The position numbers were made by a program, and so were the translations under genes. The notes under the pieces are model-generated. The model made no database searches. It was not told where the DNA came from and worked only from the letters and a program-made list of their open reading frames with translations. DNA of 64,000 nt from Bacillota bacterium (GTDB taxonomy: Bacteria > Sysuimicrobiota > Sysuimicrobiia > Sysuimicrobiales > Segetimicrobiaceae): NCBI GenBank assembly GCA_021324295.1, contig JAJPJJ010000044.1:1-64000 (forward strand), in the 5' to 3' direction. Positions 24,423 to 33,482 of the stretch are shown one piece after another (the first letter of the stretch is position 1; each line of letters opens with the position of its first letter).

Positions 24423-25696
24423 CTACGCGCAGTACCGGCAGGGCGGGTAGTCGCGGCTGTACACGGGCTGCGCGAGAAACGCCGCGGGCGAGAACGTCCA
24501 GAACTGCGAGACGTTGTGGAACGTGTAGATCACCGTGTTCTGCGCATGGCCGCCCCGGACCTCGACTTTGCGGATGTAGATGTTGTGCACGACGTTCTGG
24601 TACTGGTCCAGCCGCATCGGACCTCGCGGCGCGTTGGGGAGCTGCACGGCGCGGAGGGCCCGCAGCAACCCTCCCGATCCTCCACCTTCCCGTCGATGTG
24701 CTCGACCGCCGCGTGGATCCACTGGGCGCCCGAATAGTTGGTTTCGGCGTAGTAGGAGGGGTCTTTCTGGTACTTCGCCCGGTACGCCGCGACAAACCGC
24801 TGGGCCTGGGGCGTGGGCAGCGCCGCGCTCCACATGAGCGCGGTGATCGTTCCCTCCGCATCGGCGGGATCCATGCCGCGCAGCAGGCTCTCGTCCATGA
24901 GCACGCCCCCGCCGATCAGCGGGATCCTGCCCTTGAGCCCGTACTGCCGGTACGCCTTGGTGAAGCGGATCGCGTCCGCGCCCACGGGGATGGAGAAGAC
25001 GGCGTCCACGTCCCGGCGGATCTGCGTCACGTAGGGGCTGTAGTCCGGCGTCCCGAGGGGTGCCCAGATCTTCTGCACGACCTGGCCGCCGCTCTGCTCG
25101 AAGGTGCGCTGGAACCCCCCGACGACCTCGTAGCCGAACGCGTAGTCGCTCCCGATCGTCGCGACCCGCTTGTACCGGAGCGTCTTGGCCACCCACTCCC
25201 CGAACGGATGGGACGGCTGGCTGCTCGACCACCCGGTCCGGATGATCACCGGCGCGCGCTTTCTTTGCGTGAGGTCGTCGGCCGAGCAGACGGCGAAGAG
25301 CGTGGGCATGTTCCGCTCGGCGATGTAGTCGCGGATCGCGTAACCCTCGGACGCGAGCAGCGGGGCCGTGAGGATGTGCACCCGATCCTGCTCCACGAGC
25401 TTCCGGGCCTTGGTCAGGGCGTTCGCGGGCACGCCCGCGGCGTCCTCGACGACGAGGTCCACCGGGCGGCCGGCCATCGCGGAGCCCTTCTCGGCGAGGT
25501 AGAGCTGGAACCCGTCCAGCATGTCCCGGCCGCTCTGCGCGACCGTGCCGGTGATATCGGCGATGAACCCGATCCGGATCGGCGCCCTCCCCTGCGCGTA
25601 CACCAGGGACCGCAGGGTCCCGAGGCCGCACGCGGCCGCCCCCGCCAGCAGCGCACCGCGCGTGAGCAACGCCCGCCGCGTCAACGTTCTCGCCAT
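24423..25696 (-). CDS. Liv-type ABC substrate-binding protein, frameshifted
   Basis: A periplasmic-binding protein type 1 with a twin-arginine-like signal (TRRALLTRGALLAGAAACG). The mature start is IRIGFIADITGTVAQSGRDM. Residues 1 to ~345 are in the frame starting at 25696. After GKVEDREG the family sequence jumps to the next frame (LLRALRAVQLPNAPRGPMR ... QFWTFSPAAFLAQPVYSRDY) and stops at 24423. Restoring one G in GAGGGTTG (~24670) rejoins them and gives ~425 residues, matching the paralogue at 21465. Either an assembly error or a recently inactivated gene. It follows livM in the same operon. Confidence 0.85.
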
Positions 25697-25776
25697 GCGC
25701 CTCACCCCCTCAGATCTCCGTGATCCTGTGCCTGCGCCTCCCCGGCCCCTCCGGCGCCCGCGGCGCGGGGCCGCGC

Positions 25777-26793
25777 TCACGGGTGCGGCTCCGCGGTGGG
25801 CACGGGCGCCCGGCGCGATTCAGGCCGCGGCGCGGCCCGGGCGGCCAGCGCCCGGGCCGCGCCCACGATCCCCTGCGGAGCGTAGAGGACCGACAGCACC
25901 AGGATCGCGCCGAGGATCGTGAGCCACCGCTGCGTGATCCCGCTGATGAGGTTCTGCAGGAACACGAGCAGCGCGGCGCCGACCATCGACCCCCACAGCG
26001 TGCCCGAGCCCCCGAGCACCACCATCAGCAGCGCGTTGGCCGAGGCTACCAGGCTCACGTCGGCCGGGCTGACGAACCCGTTGTAGTAGGCGTACAGCGC
26101 GCCCCCGAGCCCGGAGAAGGCGCCGGCGATCACAAAGGCCAGGTACTTGTGCAGCCACACGTTGTACCCCAGCGCCCGCATCCGCGACTCGCTCTCCCGG
26201 ACGCCGCGCAGGGTGAGGCCGAAGGGAGAGAGCGTCAGCAGGGACATCGCGCCGGCGGCCAGCGCCGTGACGATCAGCGCGAAATAGTAGAAGGGCCGGA
26301 TCTCGGCGAGGTGCAGCCCCGGGCCGAGCAGCGGCCGCGGGATCCCCCGCAGGCCGTTGTCGCCGCCGGTCATCGAGACCCACCGGTACGCCAGGCCCCA
26401 GATGATCTGGCCGAGGGCCAGCGTGATGATCAAGAAGTACGGCCCGGTCGCGCGGATCGCGAGCAGCCCGAACAGCGCCGCCACGATCACCGCCGCGGCG
26501 AGGGCCAGCGTGAGCGCCGGCCAGAACCCGATCGCGTAGCGCGTCGCGAGCACCCCCGCCGTGTAGCCGGCGACCCCGAAGTACGCCGCGTGGCCGAGCG
26601 AGGAGAGGCCGGTGTACCCGACGAGCAGGTCCAGGCTCATCGCCATGATCCCGTAGCAGAACGTCAGCGTCAGCAGGTGGAGGTAGTACGTGGGCGCAAC
26701 CAGCGGCAGCCCGGCGAGCGCGGCCAGCACCGCGGCCGCCGCGGTGCGCGATCTCCACCGTCCCAGGGGCCACCCGCCGGGCGTCACGCTCAC
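25777..26793 (-). CDS. livM: LivM-type ABC permease
   Basis: A 338-residue inner-membrane permease with about eight to ten helices. It carries the LivM motif DLLVGYTGLSSLGHAAYFGV near residue 55 and FLIITLALGQIIWGLAYRW. The cytoplasmic loop reads GVRESESRMRALGYN, and it also has GGALYAYYNGFVSP. The GTG start overlaps the livH stop by 4 bp (GTGA), so the two are translationally coupled. The C-terminal tail is basic and proline-rich. Confidence 0.94.
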   Translation of the reverse strand: MSVTPGGWPLGRWRSRTAAAAVLAALAGLPLVAPTYYLHLLTLTFCYGIMAMSLDLLVGYTGLSSLGHAAYFGVAGYTAGVLATRYAIGFWPALTLALAAAVIVAALFGLLAIRATGPYFLIITLALGQIIWGLAYRWVSMTGGDNGLRGIPRPLLGPGLHLAEIRPFYYFALIVTALAAGAMSLLTLSPFGLTLRGVRESESRMRALGYNVWLHKYLAFVIAGAFSGLGGALYAYYNGFVSPADVSLVASANALLMVVLGGSGTLWGSMVGAALLVFLQNLISGITQRWLTILGAILVLSVLYAPQGIVGAARALAARAAPRPESRRAPVPTAEPHP

Positions 26794-27650
26794 GCCCTCC
26801 CGAACAGCCCCTGCGGCCGGAGGGCCAGGATGAACGCCATCGGCGCGAACAACGTAAAGTAGGACAGCTCAGGGAAGAGGGCCTTGCCGAAGTTGTCCAG
26901 CAGGCCCACGAGCAGGCTGCCGACGAGCGCGCCGCGGAGGCTGCCCAGCCCGCCGACGATCACCACGACGAACGCGAGCGGGAGGACGTCGAAGTCGGCG
27001 CCCGGGTAGATCGACAGGAACGCGGCGCCCATCACGCCCCCGGCGGCGGCGAGGAAGGCCCCGAGCGTGAACACCCCGGTCATCACCTTCCCCACGTCGA
27101 TCCCGAGCCCCCGCGCCATCTCCGCGTCGTCCACCGCCGCCCGCACCATCGCGCCGACGCGCGTGCGCTCCTGGAGCACCCAGAGGCCGGCGTAGACCAC
27201 CAGGCCGATCGCGATCACGAAGAGGCGGTACGTCGGGAAGTACACCGAGCCGAGCACGAACGTCCCCGCGAGCGCCGGAGGCACCGGGACGCTCTGGGGG
27301 TCTCCGCCCCACAGCAGCAGCGCCTGGTCGGAGAAGATGAACGCAAACCCCATCGTGAGCAGGAACTGGGGCAGCGCCTGCTGGTGGAAGCGGGCCAGGA
27401 ACCAGCGCTGCATCAGCGCGCCGATGGCGGCGACCGCCGCGCCGGCCGCGAGGATCGCCAGGAGGAAGCTGTGGGTCCAGTGCATCACCGACAGGCCGAC
27501 GTAGGCGCCGAGCAGGTAGTAGGACCCCTGCGCGATGTTGACGATCCGCATCAGCCCGAAGATGAGGGTGAGGCCGCTGGCCAGCAGGAACAGGAGCGCT
27601 GCGAAGGAGAGGCCGTTGAGGCCCTGCTGCACGTAGAAGGAGATCCCCAT
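26790..27650 (-). CDS. livH: LivH-type ABC permease
   Basis: A 286-residue permease with about eight helices. Family marks are LIFGLMRIVNIAQGSYYLLG near the N-terminus, RAAVDDAEMARGLGIDV in the cytoplasmic loop and VVVIVGGLGSLRGALVGSLL near the C-terminus. ATG follows GGGGGAGGG. It pairs with LivM and begins 59 bp after the amidohydrolase stop. Confidence 0.95.
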   Translation of the reverse strand: MGISFYVQQGLNGLSFAALLFLLASGLTLIFGLMRIVNIAQGSYYLLGAYVGLSVMHWTHSFLLAILAAGAAVAAIGALMQRWFLARFHQQALPQFLLTMGFAFIFSDQALLLWGGDPQSVPVPPALAGTFVLGSVYFPTYRLFVIAIGLVVYAGLWVLQERTRVGAMVRAAVDDAEMARGLGIDVGKVMTGVFTLGAFLAAAGGVMGAAFLSIYPGADFDVLPLAFVVVIVGGLGSLRGALVGSLLVGLLDNFGKALFPELSYFTLFAPMAFILALRPQGLFGRA

Positions 27651-27709
27651 CGCCCTCCCCCGTCCTTACGGGCCGGCCCCGCGAGACGTTCGCCGTCCGG
27701 GGCGGGCGC

Positions 27710-28699
27710 TCATCCTCCGGTCTCGACGCCGAGCAGCCGGGCGGCGGTCCGGCCGCAGATCGCCTCGGTGGCGCCGGAGCCGAGCTCGAGACGACGGACC
27801 CGGCCGACCGGGTCCGCATCCGCCATGTCGTACGGCTGGTCGGTCCCGAGCAGGACCCGGTCCGGCCCGGCGACCTCGACGAGGAGCCGCAGCGCCCGGT
27901 CGTCGTGCGTGATGGTGTCGAAGTAGAGCCGCCGCAGGTACGCCGACGGGGGGGCCGGGATCGCGCGCCGGCACTCGGGCCGCACCGCGTACGCGTGATC
28001 CATCCGGCCGGCGACCCACGCCAGGCTGCCGCCGCCGTGCGCGAGCACGATCTCCAGATGCGGGAACCGGTCCAGCACCCCGCCCATGACGAGCCGGCCG
28101 GCGGCGAGCGCGGTCTCGCCGGGGTTGCCGATCGAGTTCGCGAGGTGCCACCGGTCCATCCGGTCCTCGCCCGCGTTGTTGAGCGGGTGGGTAAACACGG
28201 GCAGCCGCTCGCGCTGCGCGTACTCCCACAGCGGGGTGAAGCGGGGGTCGTCCAGGTAGCAGCCGTTGACGTTGGTGCCGACGTACAGCCCCCGGCAGCC
28301 GGCGCGCACGGCGCGCGCGGCCTCCGCGAGCGACGCGTCCACGTCCTGCAGCGGCAGCGTCGCGAGCGCGACGAGCCGGCTCGGGTGCGCCCGGCAGAGC
28401 GCGGCCAGGTCGTCGTTGAACACCGCCGCGAGCTCGGCTCCGAGCGCGGGGGGCGCCCAGTACAGCATCGGCGGGGAGAGCGACAGGGCCTGCGCCTGGA
28501 TCCCCCACCGGTCCAGCGCCTCCAGCCGCGCGGCGGCGTCGTAGAACACCGGACCGATGCGGGCGGACTGACGGGGGCTCGACCAGACGATGCGCTCCGC
28601 GCCCCGCGTCTCGACGTGCGCGCCGTACGCCCGGCCGTCCCGCTCCAGCGCGCGCAGGAACCGCTCCGGGAAGAAGTGGCTGTGCACGTCAACGATCAT
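27710..28699 (-). CDS. Amidohydrolase-2 (ACMSD-like) family protein
   Basis: A 329-residue TIM-barrel metal enzyme of the amidohydrolase-related family that includes 2-amino-3-carboxymuconate-6-semialdehyde decarboxylase and gamma-resorcylate decarboxylase. It begins MIVDVHSHFFPERFL with the HxH metal pair. Further ligands are His in LPVFTHPLN and LEIVLAHGGG, and Asp in VLLGTDQPYDM. The family performs non-oxidative decarboxylation or C-C/amide hydrolysis on aromatic-derived acids. The start at 28699 is chosen because the DVHSHF motif must be N-terminal; upstream codons to 28825 overlap an intergenic element. Substrate unknown. Confidence 0.85.
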   Translation of the reverse strand: MIVDVHSHFFPERFLRALERDGRAYGAHVETRGAERIVWSSPRQSARIGPVFYDAAARLEALDRWGIQAQALSLSPPMLYWAPPALGAELAAVFNDDLAALCRAHPSRLVALATLPLQDVDASLAEAARAVRAGCRGLYVGTNVNGCYLDDPRFTPLWEYAQRERLPVFTHPLNNAGEDRMDRWHLANSIGNPGETALAAGRLVMGGVLDRFPHLEIVLAHGGGSLAWVAGRMDHAYAVRPECRRAIPAPPSAYLRRLYFDTITHDDRALRLLVEVAGPDRVLLGTDQPYDMADADPVGRVRRLELGSGATEAICGRTAARLLGVETGG

Positions 28700-28730
28700 G
28701 GAGATCCGCGAGCGAGCGCCGATCGGCGAT

Positions 28731-28797
28731 GCGGAGACCGCCCTCCGCTTCCCGTCGACGACCGGGTCCAACCGGAGGGCCGCAGGTCCGACGGGCC
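28731..28797. repeat. Intergenic element resembling the one at 49009 (family 2)
   Basis: On the plus strand the last 30 bases (ACCGGAGGGCCG ... GACGGGCCGAG) match 26 of 30 with 49009-49078, and the first part matches more loosely. It lies between the M24 peptidase stop and the amidohydrolase start. Function unknown. Confidence 0.4.
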
Positions 28798-28886
28798 GAG
28801 ACGTTCCGCCGATGCCCACGGCCACGGTCGAGACCGCCGGGCGCGCCGGGCAGGCCCCCGCATCCCGCTGCGCCGCTCGCCCCCGA

Positions 28887-30143
28887 TCACCGCAGCATCT
28901 CCTCGTCGTGCTCGCACAGCGTGAAGATCTCGTACCCGGCGTCGGTCACCACGAGGTTCTCCTCCAACCGCACGGTCTGCGGGAGGCCGGGGTGACCGGC
29001 GAACGTCTCGATCGCAAAGTACATGTTCTGCTTGAGCTCGGCCGGGTACTTGAGCGAGTACGCCCGCGAGATCCACATCCCCTCGTACAGGCTCAACCCG
29101 ATGCTGTGCCCGAACTGCTGGAGCGAGACGCTGCCGTACTTGTCGTCGTCGTACTCGGGGAAGTGCCGCGCCACGTCCGCGGTCGTGGCGCCGGGCCGCA
29201 CCGCGCGGATCGCCGCGTACATCGACTCGTAGCACTCCTTGTAGAGGTCCCGTTCCTGCGGGGTCGGCTTGGCCGCGACCTTCCAGCAGCGGACGAAGTC
29301 CACGAAGTAGCCGCCCGGGCCGACCGCGTTGATGTCCATGATCATCAGGTCGCCCTGCCGGATGACCTTGTCGGTGTGCCACCGCCGGTAGGGGCTCGTG
29401 TTGCCCCCCGAGGCCACGATGATGTCGTACACAAAGTCGAACCCGCTGCGGTACAGGTACTCGTTGACGCGGGCGGTGATCTCGGCCTCGCGCACGCCCG
29501 GCCGGGCCCACTCGTGCTTGGCCATCCACATCGCCGCATCGCCGTGCGCGGCGGCGATCTTGTGGCACTCCAGCTCGTCGGGGGTCTTCACGACCCGGGC
29601 CTGGGAGATCGCCGGCCAGCCGTTGACGATGGTGAGGCCCTCCTGGGTGAGGGCCTGGTAGGCGACCATGTCCATGATGTCGATGCCGACCTTCTCGGTG
29701 TGCACGCCGGCCTCGCGCAGCACATCGGCGATGGACCCGGCCATCCGGGCGGCCATCTCCGGCTCGGCACCCTCCGACCACTTCCACGTGATCGCCGGGC
29801 GGACGTCCCCCAGCCACGGCGCGTCCATCTGGGCGTTCACCAGATCGCTGCCCACGGTCTCGAACAGCACCGGATCGCGCCCGCGTGGCAGGACCGCGTA
29901 GCGGATGAAGATGTTGTTCTTCCAGTTACCCTGCCAGACGCCGGTCACGTACCGGACGTTCTCCCCGACGAACAGGATGAGCGCCCCGAGATCGTGCTTC
30001 TCCATCATCTCGCGGGCCCGCGCGAGCCGGTCCTTGCGCATCCGGTCGAAGTTCACCCGCCCCCGCCAGTCGGTGCCGGTGGTGCTGTAGACGCGCCTCG
30101 GATGGTACTCGTGCTGCCCGGCGATGAACGGATGATAGGTCAT
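28887..30143 (-). CDS. M24 family metallopeptidase/creatinase-fold hydrolase
   Basis: A 418-residue pita-bread-fold protein with a creatinase-type N-domain (RARE MMEKHDLGALILF ... ENVRYVTGVW) and a C-terminal M24 catalytic domain. The five metal ligands are present: the Asp pair in MDINAVGPGGYFVDF, His in FGHSIGLSLYE, Glu in AIETFAG and Glu in RLEENLVV. True creatinase lacks a metal site, so a metal-dependent aminopeptidase or lyase is more likely. The DddP DMSP lyase branch of M24 also exists, but its specific residues cannot be confirmed here. It lies downstream of a second M24 gene in the same direction. Confidence 0.88.
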   Translation of the reverse strand: MTYHPFIAGQHEYHPRRVYSTTGTDWRGRVNFDRMRKDRLARAREMMEKHDLGALILFVGENVRYVTGVWQGNWKNNIFIRYAVLPRGRDPVLFETVGSDLVNAQMDAPWLGDVRPAITWKWSEGAEPEMAARMAGSIADVLREAGVHTEKVGIDIMDMVAYQALTQEGLTIVNGWPAISQARVVKTPDELECHKIAAAHGDAAMWMAKHEWARPGVREAEITARVNEYLYRSGFDFVYDIIVASGGNTSPYRRWHTDKVIRQGDLMIMDINAVGPGGYFVDFVRCWKVAAKPTPQERDLYKECYESMYAAIRAVRPGATTADVARHFPEYDDDKYGSVSLQQFGHSIGLSLYEGMWISRAYSLKYPAELKQNMYFAIETFAGHPGLPQTVRLEENLVVTDAGYEIFTLCEHDEEMLR

Positions 30144-30252
30144 CGGCGTGCCTCCCTTCGCTGTCGTGCTCCGCGATTCGCTGGGGCGGCGGGCCGCCCT
30201 CCGCGGGACCGCGCCCCGCTCCGGCCCCGAGTCCGCGGCGGAGCGCGCCGCG

Positions 30253-31491
30253 TCACTGCAGCAGGCCCTCGCAGTACGGGCTGCGCGAGATGCGGCGCGC
30301 GCCGCTTCCCGTCACGACCACCATGTCCTCCAGACGCACGCCGCCGCCCCCGCGGATGCCCGGGACCCAGATGAGCGGCTCCAGGGCGAAGACCATCCCG
30401 GGCTCGAGCACGACCGAGGCGGCGCCCGGAAACGCCTCCCCGATGTAGGGCGGCTCGTTGGAGCCGCAGCCGATGCCGTGCCCGATGAACAGGCTGAGCA
30501 GGCGCTCGCCGAGCCCGTGGGCGGCGGCCCGGCTGCGGATCGCGGCGGCGACCTCCACGTTGGTCGCGCCGGGCCGCATCGCCGCGATCCCCGCCTGCAG
30601 CGACTCCCAGACGGCGCGGTAGACGCGCCGCTGGTCGGCCGAGGGCGCCCCGCACACGACGGTCCGACCGACGTCGCCGAAGTAGCCGTTCCACATGGCG
30701 CCGATGTCGATGAACACCACGTCGCCCTCCCGGATCAGCTTATCGGTCGCGAGGCGGGTAGGCGGCCCCATCCGCTCGCCGCTCGCGACAAATGGCGTCG
30801 TGACGTGTGGGGACTCGGCCCCGAGGCGGTAGAGGACGCGCAGCGCCTCACCGGCCACCTCGCACTCCCGGACCCCGGCCCGCACGTGGGCGACCGCCGC
30901 CGCGGTCACCGCTTCCGCGATCGCGGTCGCTTCCTCGATCAGCGCGAGCTCCTCGGGCGTCTTGATCCGGCGGGCCGCCTGCATCGCGACATCCCCGTCC
31001 TGCCACCGCACGCGCGGGCAGCACTCGGCGAGCGCATCCATGAAGAGCTTGCTCCCAAAGTCGAGCCCGATGGCAGCTCCCTCGAGGCCGCATCGCGCGA
31101 GCGCGGTCGGGACGATCTCGCTCGCGGCGTGGCGGACGAGGCCCGGCTCCTCCAGGATCGGGATCGTGTGAAACTCCCGGATCCAGGGCATCGTCGCCTC
31201 GGCTCGGTCCCGGTCCCCGCCGGAGACGAACAGCACGGGCGGGCCTTCCCGGGGGAAGAGGGCACCGTTGAGCACCCCGGTCTTGCCGGCGATGATCTGC
31301 GGCCGGAGGCTCGTGAGGTAGCGGACGTTCTCCTCCTTCCAGACGAGCACCGCGTCCAGCCCGGAGGCGACGAGGGCCTGTCGCGCGCGCTCCCACCGGC
31401 CGGCGCGCAGACGTGCCATGTCCACGCGCGCCTCGTAGTCCACATGACCGGGGCCCCGCGCCCACGCGTCCGCCCCGCCGGGATCGGTCAC
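30253..31491 (-). CDS. Xaa-Pro aminopeptidase-like M24 metallopeptidase
   Basis: A 412-residue M24 protein. The N-domain includes RARQALVASGLDAVLVWKEE and ENVRYLTSLRPQ. The catalytic domain holds the full metal set: DIGAMWNGYFGDVGRT (two Asp), FIGHGIGCG (His), FALEPLIW (Glu) and RLEDMVVV (Glu). It resembles PepQ/PepP-type prolidases. GTG 31491 is chosen because upstream codons overlap the dehydrogenase gene. It is 19 bp downstream of the 2-hydroxyacid dehydrogenase stop and 109 bp upstream of the other M24 gene. Two M24 proteins in one catabolic block suggest peptide- or amide-like substrates. Confidence 0.9.
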   Translation of the reverse strand: MTDPGGADAWARGPGHVDYEARVDMARLRAGRWERARQALVASGLDAVLVWKEENVRYLTSLRPQIIAGKTGVLNGALFPREGPPVLFVSGGDRDRAEATMPWIREFHTIPILEEPGLVRHAASEIVPTALARCGLEGAAIGLDFGSKLFMDALAECCPRVRWQDGDVAMQAARRIKTPEELALIEEATAIAEAVTAAAVAHVRAGVRECEVAGEALRVLYRLGAESPHVTTPFVASGERMGPPTRLATDKLIREGDVVFIDIGAMWNGYFGDVGRTVVCGAPSADQRRVYRAVWESLQAGIAAMRPGATNVEVAAAIRSRAAAHGLGERLLSLFIGHGIGCGSNEPPYIGEAFPGAASVVLEPGMVFALEPLIWVPGIRGGGGVRLEDMVVVTGSGARRISRSPYCEGLLQ

Positions 31492-31510
31492 GGGCGTCTT
31501 CCCCCGGCGA

Positions 31511-32494
31511 TCATCGCGCGTACACCTCGGGGTTGACGATGTTCGGCGGGCGCTCGCCCCGCAGGTACGCGGCGATGTTGTCCACGACCACGCCGGCGAT
31601 CCGCTCCCGCGTGTCCCGGTCGGCGCTCCCGATGTGTGGCGTGAGCACAGCGTTCGGCAGGTCGAGGAGCCCCGGGGAGACGCCCGGCTCGTGCTCGTAC
31701 ACGTCGAGGCCGGCCCCGGCGATCCAGCCCTCGCGCAGCGCCCGGACGAGCGCCTCCTCATCCACGAGCGGCCCGCGCGACGTGTTGATGAGGTAGGCGG
31801 TCGGCTTCATGAGGCGCAGCTCCCGCTCCCCGATCAGGTGGTGCGTCTGGGGCGTCTGCGACGCGTGCACCGAGACGAAGTCGGACTGCCGAAGCAGGTC
31901 GTCGAGCGGAGCCCATCGCACGCCGGACTCCTGCTCCTCGGCGGGAGAGAGGCGGCGGCGCTTCAGGCACAGGATGCGCATCCCGAAGCCTCGGGCGCGC
32001 CGGGCGACGGCCTGCCCGATCGCCCCCAGGCCGACGATCCCGAGCGTCTTGCCGTGGACGGTGGCCCCGACCAGGTACGTCGACTGGGCGCCGGGGAACA
32101 CCCCGGAGCGGAGCACGCGATCGGCCTCCACGACCCGGCGGGCGACCGCGAGGAGCAGCGCCATCGTGATGTCCGCGGTCGCCTCGGTCACGAGCGGCGG
32201 GATCACCGTGACCGGGATCCCGCGGGCGGTGGCGGCCGCGACGTCGATGTTGGCCGGGACGATCGCCATCGAGGCCACGAGGCGAAGACGCCGGCCGGAG
32301 GCGAGCACGTCCTCGTCCACGCGGTCGTGCAGCAGGCAGAACAGCACCTCCGCGTCGCGGACGCCCGCGAGCAGCTCGTCGCGGCTCGCGATGCGCAACG
32401 GGTCGTCGTGCATCTCGACCTCGGCGAGCTCGCAAAGGCGTGCGAGCGCGCCTGGGGGGATCGGCTGGGTCAGGTAGACGCGGGGCCGGGACAT
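31511..32494 (-). CDS. D-isomer-specific 2-hydroxyacid dehydrogenase
   Basis: A 327-residue NAD(P)-dependent oxidoreductase interconverting 2-oxo and D-2-hydroxy acids; glyoxylate/hydroxypyruvate reductase is the nearest look. The Rossmann motif is LGIVGLGAIGQAVARRARGF. The catalytic Arg-Glu-His triad is in INTSRGPLVDE, GLDVYEHEP and LTPHIGSA. Lys-Arg-Arg residues just after the second strand (CLKRRRLS) may favour NADPH. ATG 32494 is chosen since MSRPRVYLTQPIP matches the family start. It is cotranscribed with the cupins upstream. Confidence 0.9.
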   Translation of the reverse strand: MSRPRVYLTQPIPPGALARLCELAEVEMHDDPLRIASRDELLAGVRDAEVLFCLLHDRVDEDVLASGRRLRLVASMAIVPANIDVAAATARGIPVTVIPPLVTEATADITMALLLAVARRVVEADRVLRSGVFPGAQSTYLVGATVHGKTLGIVGLGAIGQAVARRARGFGMRILCLKRRRLSPAEEQESGVRWAPLDDLLRQSDFVSVHASQTPQTHHLIGERELRLMKPTAYLINTSRGPLVDEEALVRALREGWIAGAGLDVYEHEPGVSPGLLDLPNAVLTPHIGSADRDTRERIAGVVVDNIAAYLRGERPPNIVNPEVYAR

Positions 32495-32534
32495 GTCGGG
32501 GCGCGCCCCTCCACGGGCGAAGCCGGCCGCGGGC

Positions 32535-32870
32535 TCAGATGCGGTGGCCACGACCGTCGACGAGGCTCTTGCAGCTGAGCACCTCGGTGTCCTCGAGCGC
32601 GGTCACGGCGTGCCGGGTGTTGGGGGGAGCCAGGAACCCCTCGCCGGGCCCGACTTCCTCGACCTCGCCATCGAGCGTCACGCGCAGCCGGCCCCGCAGC
32701 ACCACCATGATCTGCTCCTGCGGGTGGGCGTGGGGGACGGCCCCCTCCCCGGCCCGGAAGCGCAGGCGCCCCACCTCGATCTGCGAGCCGGTCAGCAGGG
32801 GGCCGTGCGCCCGGGAGTACCGGGGCGTCACGTACTCCGCCTGGATCTCATCGAACCGAAAGAACGGCAC
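32535..32870 (-). CDS. Small single-domain cupin protein
   Basis: A 111-residue beta-barrel protein with cupin motif 1 PHAHPQEQIMVVLRGRLRV and motif 2 GEGFLAPPNTRHAVTALE. The metal set His-His-Gln-His has Gln in place of the usual Glu. It is a paralogue of the next cupin (shared MPF-R start, EVGRxR, SLVDGxG end). Such cupins can be isomerases, dioxygenases or ligand-binding proteins. The GTG start follows a purine-rich stretch. It overlaps nothing and ends 40 bp before the dehydrogenase start. Confidence 0.85.
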   Translation of the reverse strand: MPFFRFDEIQAEYVTPRYSRAHGPLLTGSQIEVGRLRFRAGEGAVPHAHPQEQIMVVLRGRLRVTLDGEVEEVGPGEGFLAPPNTRHAVTALEDTEVLSCKSLVDGRGHRI

Positions 32871-32921
32871 GGCCCGCCCCCCTCGCCGGATCGGGTTGCC
32901 GCCAGCCCGCCTGCGGCGTGG

Positions 32922-33284
32922 TCACCGCCGGACCGGTGCGGAGGCCGACCACCCCCGGCTGCCCTTGCCGTCGACGAGGTTCTTGCTGCTGAGGAACACG
33001 GCGTCCTCGAGCGCGTGGATCTCGTGCACGACGTTCGGCGGCACGTGGATCACGTCGCCGGGCGCCACGATGCGCTCCTCGTCGCCGACGCGCGCGCGGA
33101 GCTTGCCCTCCAGCACGTAGATGATCTGCTCGTTGGGGTGACGGTGAGGATCGGCGCCCGTTCCCCGGGCCACGCGATACCGGCCCACCTCGATCACCTC
33201 GCCGGTGACCGTGCCACCGGTCGCGGTCGAATAGTGCGGGGAGATCACTTCCTCGGGGAGGTCTGTCCACCTGTGGAACGGCAT
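32922..33284 (-). CDS. Small single-domain cupin protein
   Basis: A 120-residue cupin with motif 1 PHRHPNEQIIYVLEGKLRA and motif 2 GDVIHVPPNVVHEIHALE; the Gln again replaces the metal-ligand Glu. ATG 33284 follows GGGAGGA. It is the first gene of the 16-kb minus-strand block, and four structured repeat units lie 200-500 bp upstream. Tandem duplication with the following cupin is likely. Catalytic role not assignable. Confidence 0.85.
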   Translation of the reverse strand: MPFHRWTDLPEEVISPHYSTATGGTVTGEVIEVGRYRVARGTGADPHRHPNEQIIYVLEGKLRARVGDEERIVAPGDVIHVPPNVVHEIHALEDAVFLSSKNLVDGKGSRGWSASAPVRR

Positions 33285-33412
33285 CGCCGGTCCTCCCGCT
33301 GCCTGCTCCGGCCAGGGGCCCGCGTCGAGAAGCGCTTCTACGTCGCCCCGGCCTCTCCTCTCGGCCGTAGGCGCCGGGGAAGGTCCGCCCGGCCCCCGAG
33401 AGGCCGGCGCGT

Positions 33413-33440
33413 CCCGGGCGGGGCGGACGCCCCGCCCGGG
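33413..33440. repeat. Perfect 12-bp inverted repeat, 4-nt loop
   Basis: CCCGGGCGGGGC - GGAC - GCCCCGCCCGGG. It sits between the first cupin gene and the tandem repeats in a divergent intergenic region. No T-run follows on either strand, so an intrinsic terminator is not supported; it could be a protein-binding site or an RNA hairpin in the cupin leader. Confidence 0.6.
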
Positions 33441-33482
33441 AGGGACCGAAGGCGAGGGGCACGAAGGGAGCGCACGTATCGC

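Noticed and set aside
28887-31491. Creatinase pathway (M24 creatinase plus N-carbamoylsarcosine-type amidase)
   Set aside because: Both M24 proteins keep all five metal ligands, unlike creatinase, and no sarcosine oxidase is present.
33413-33440. Intrinsic terminator at the 12-bp inverted repeat
   Set aside because: No T-tract follows on either strand.
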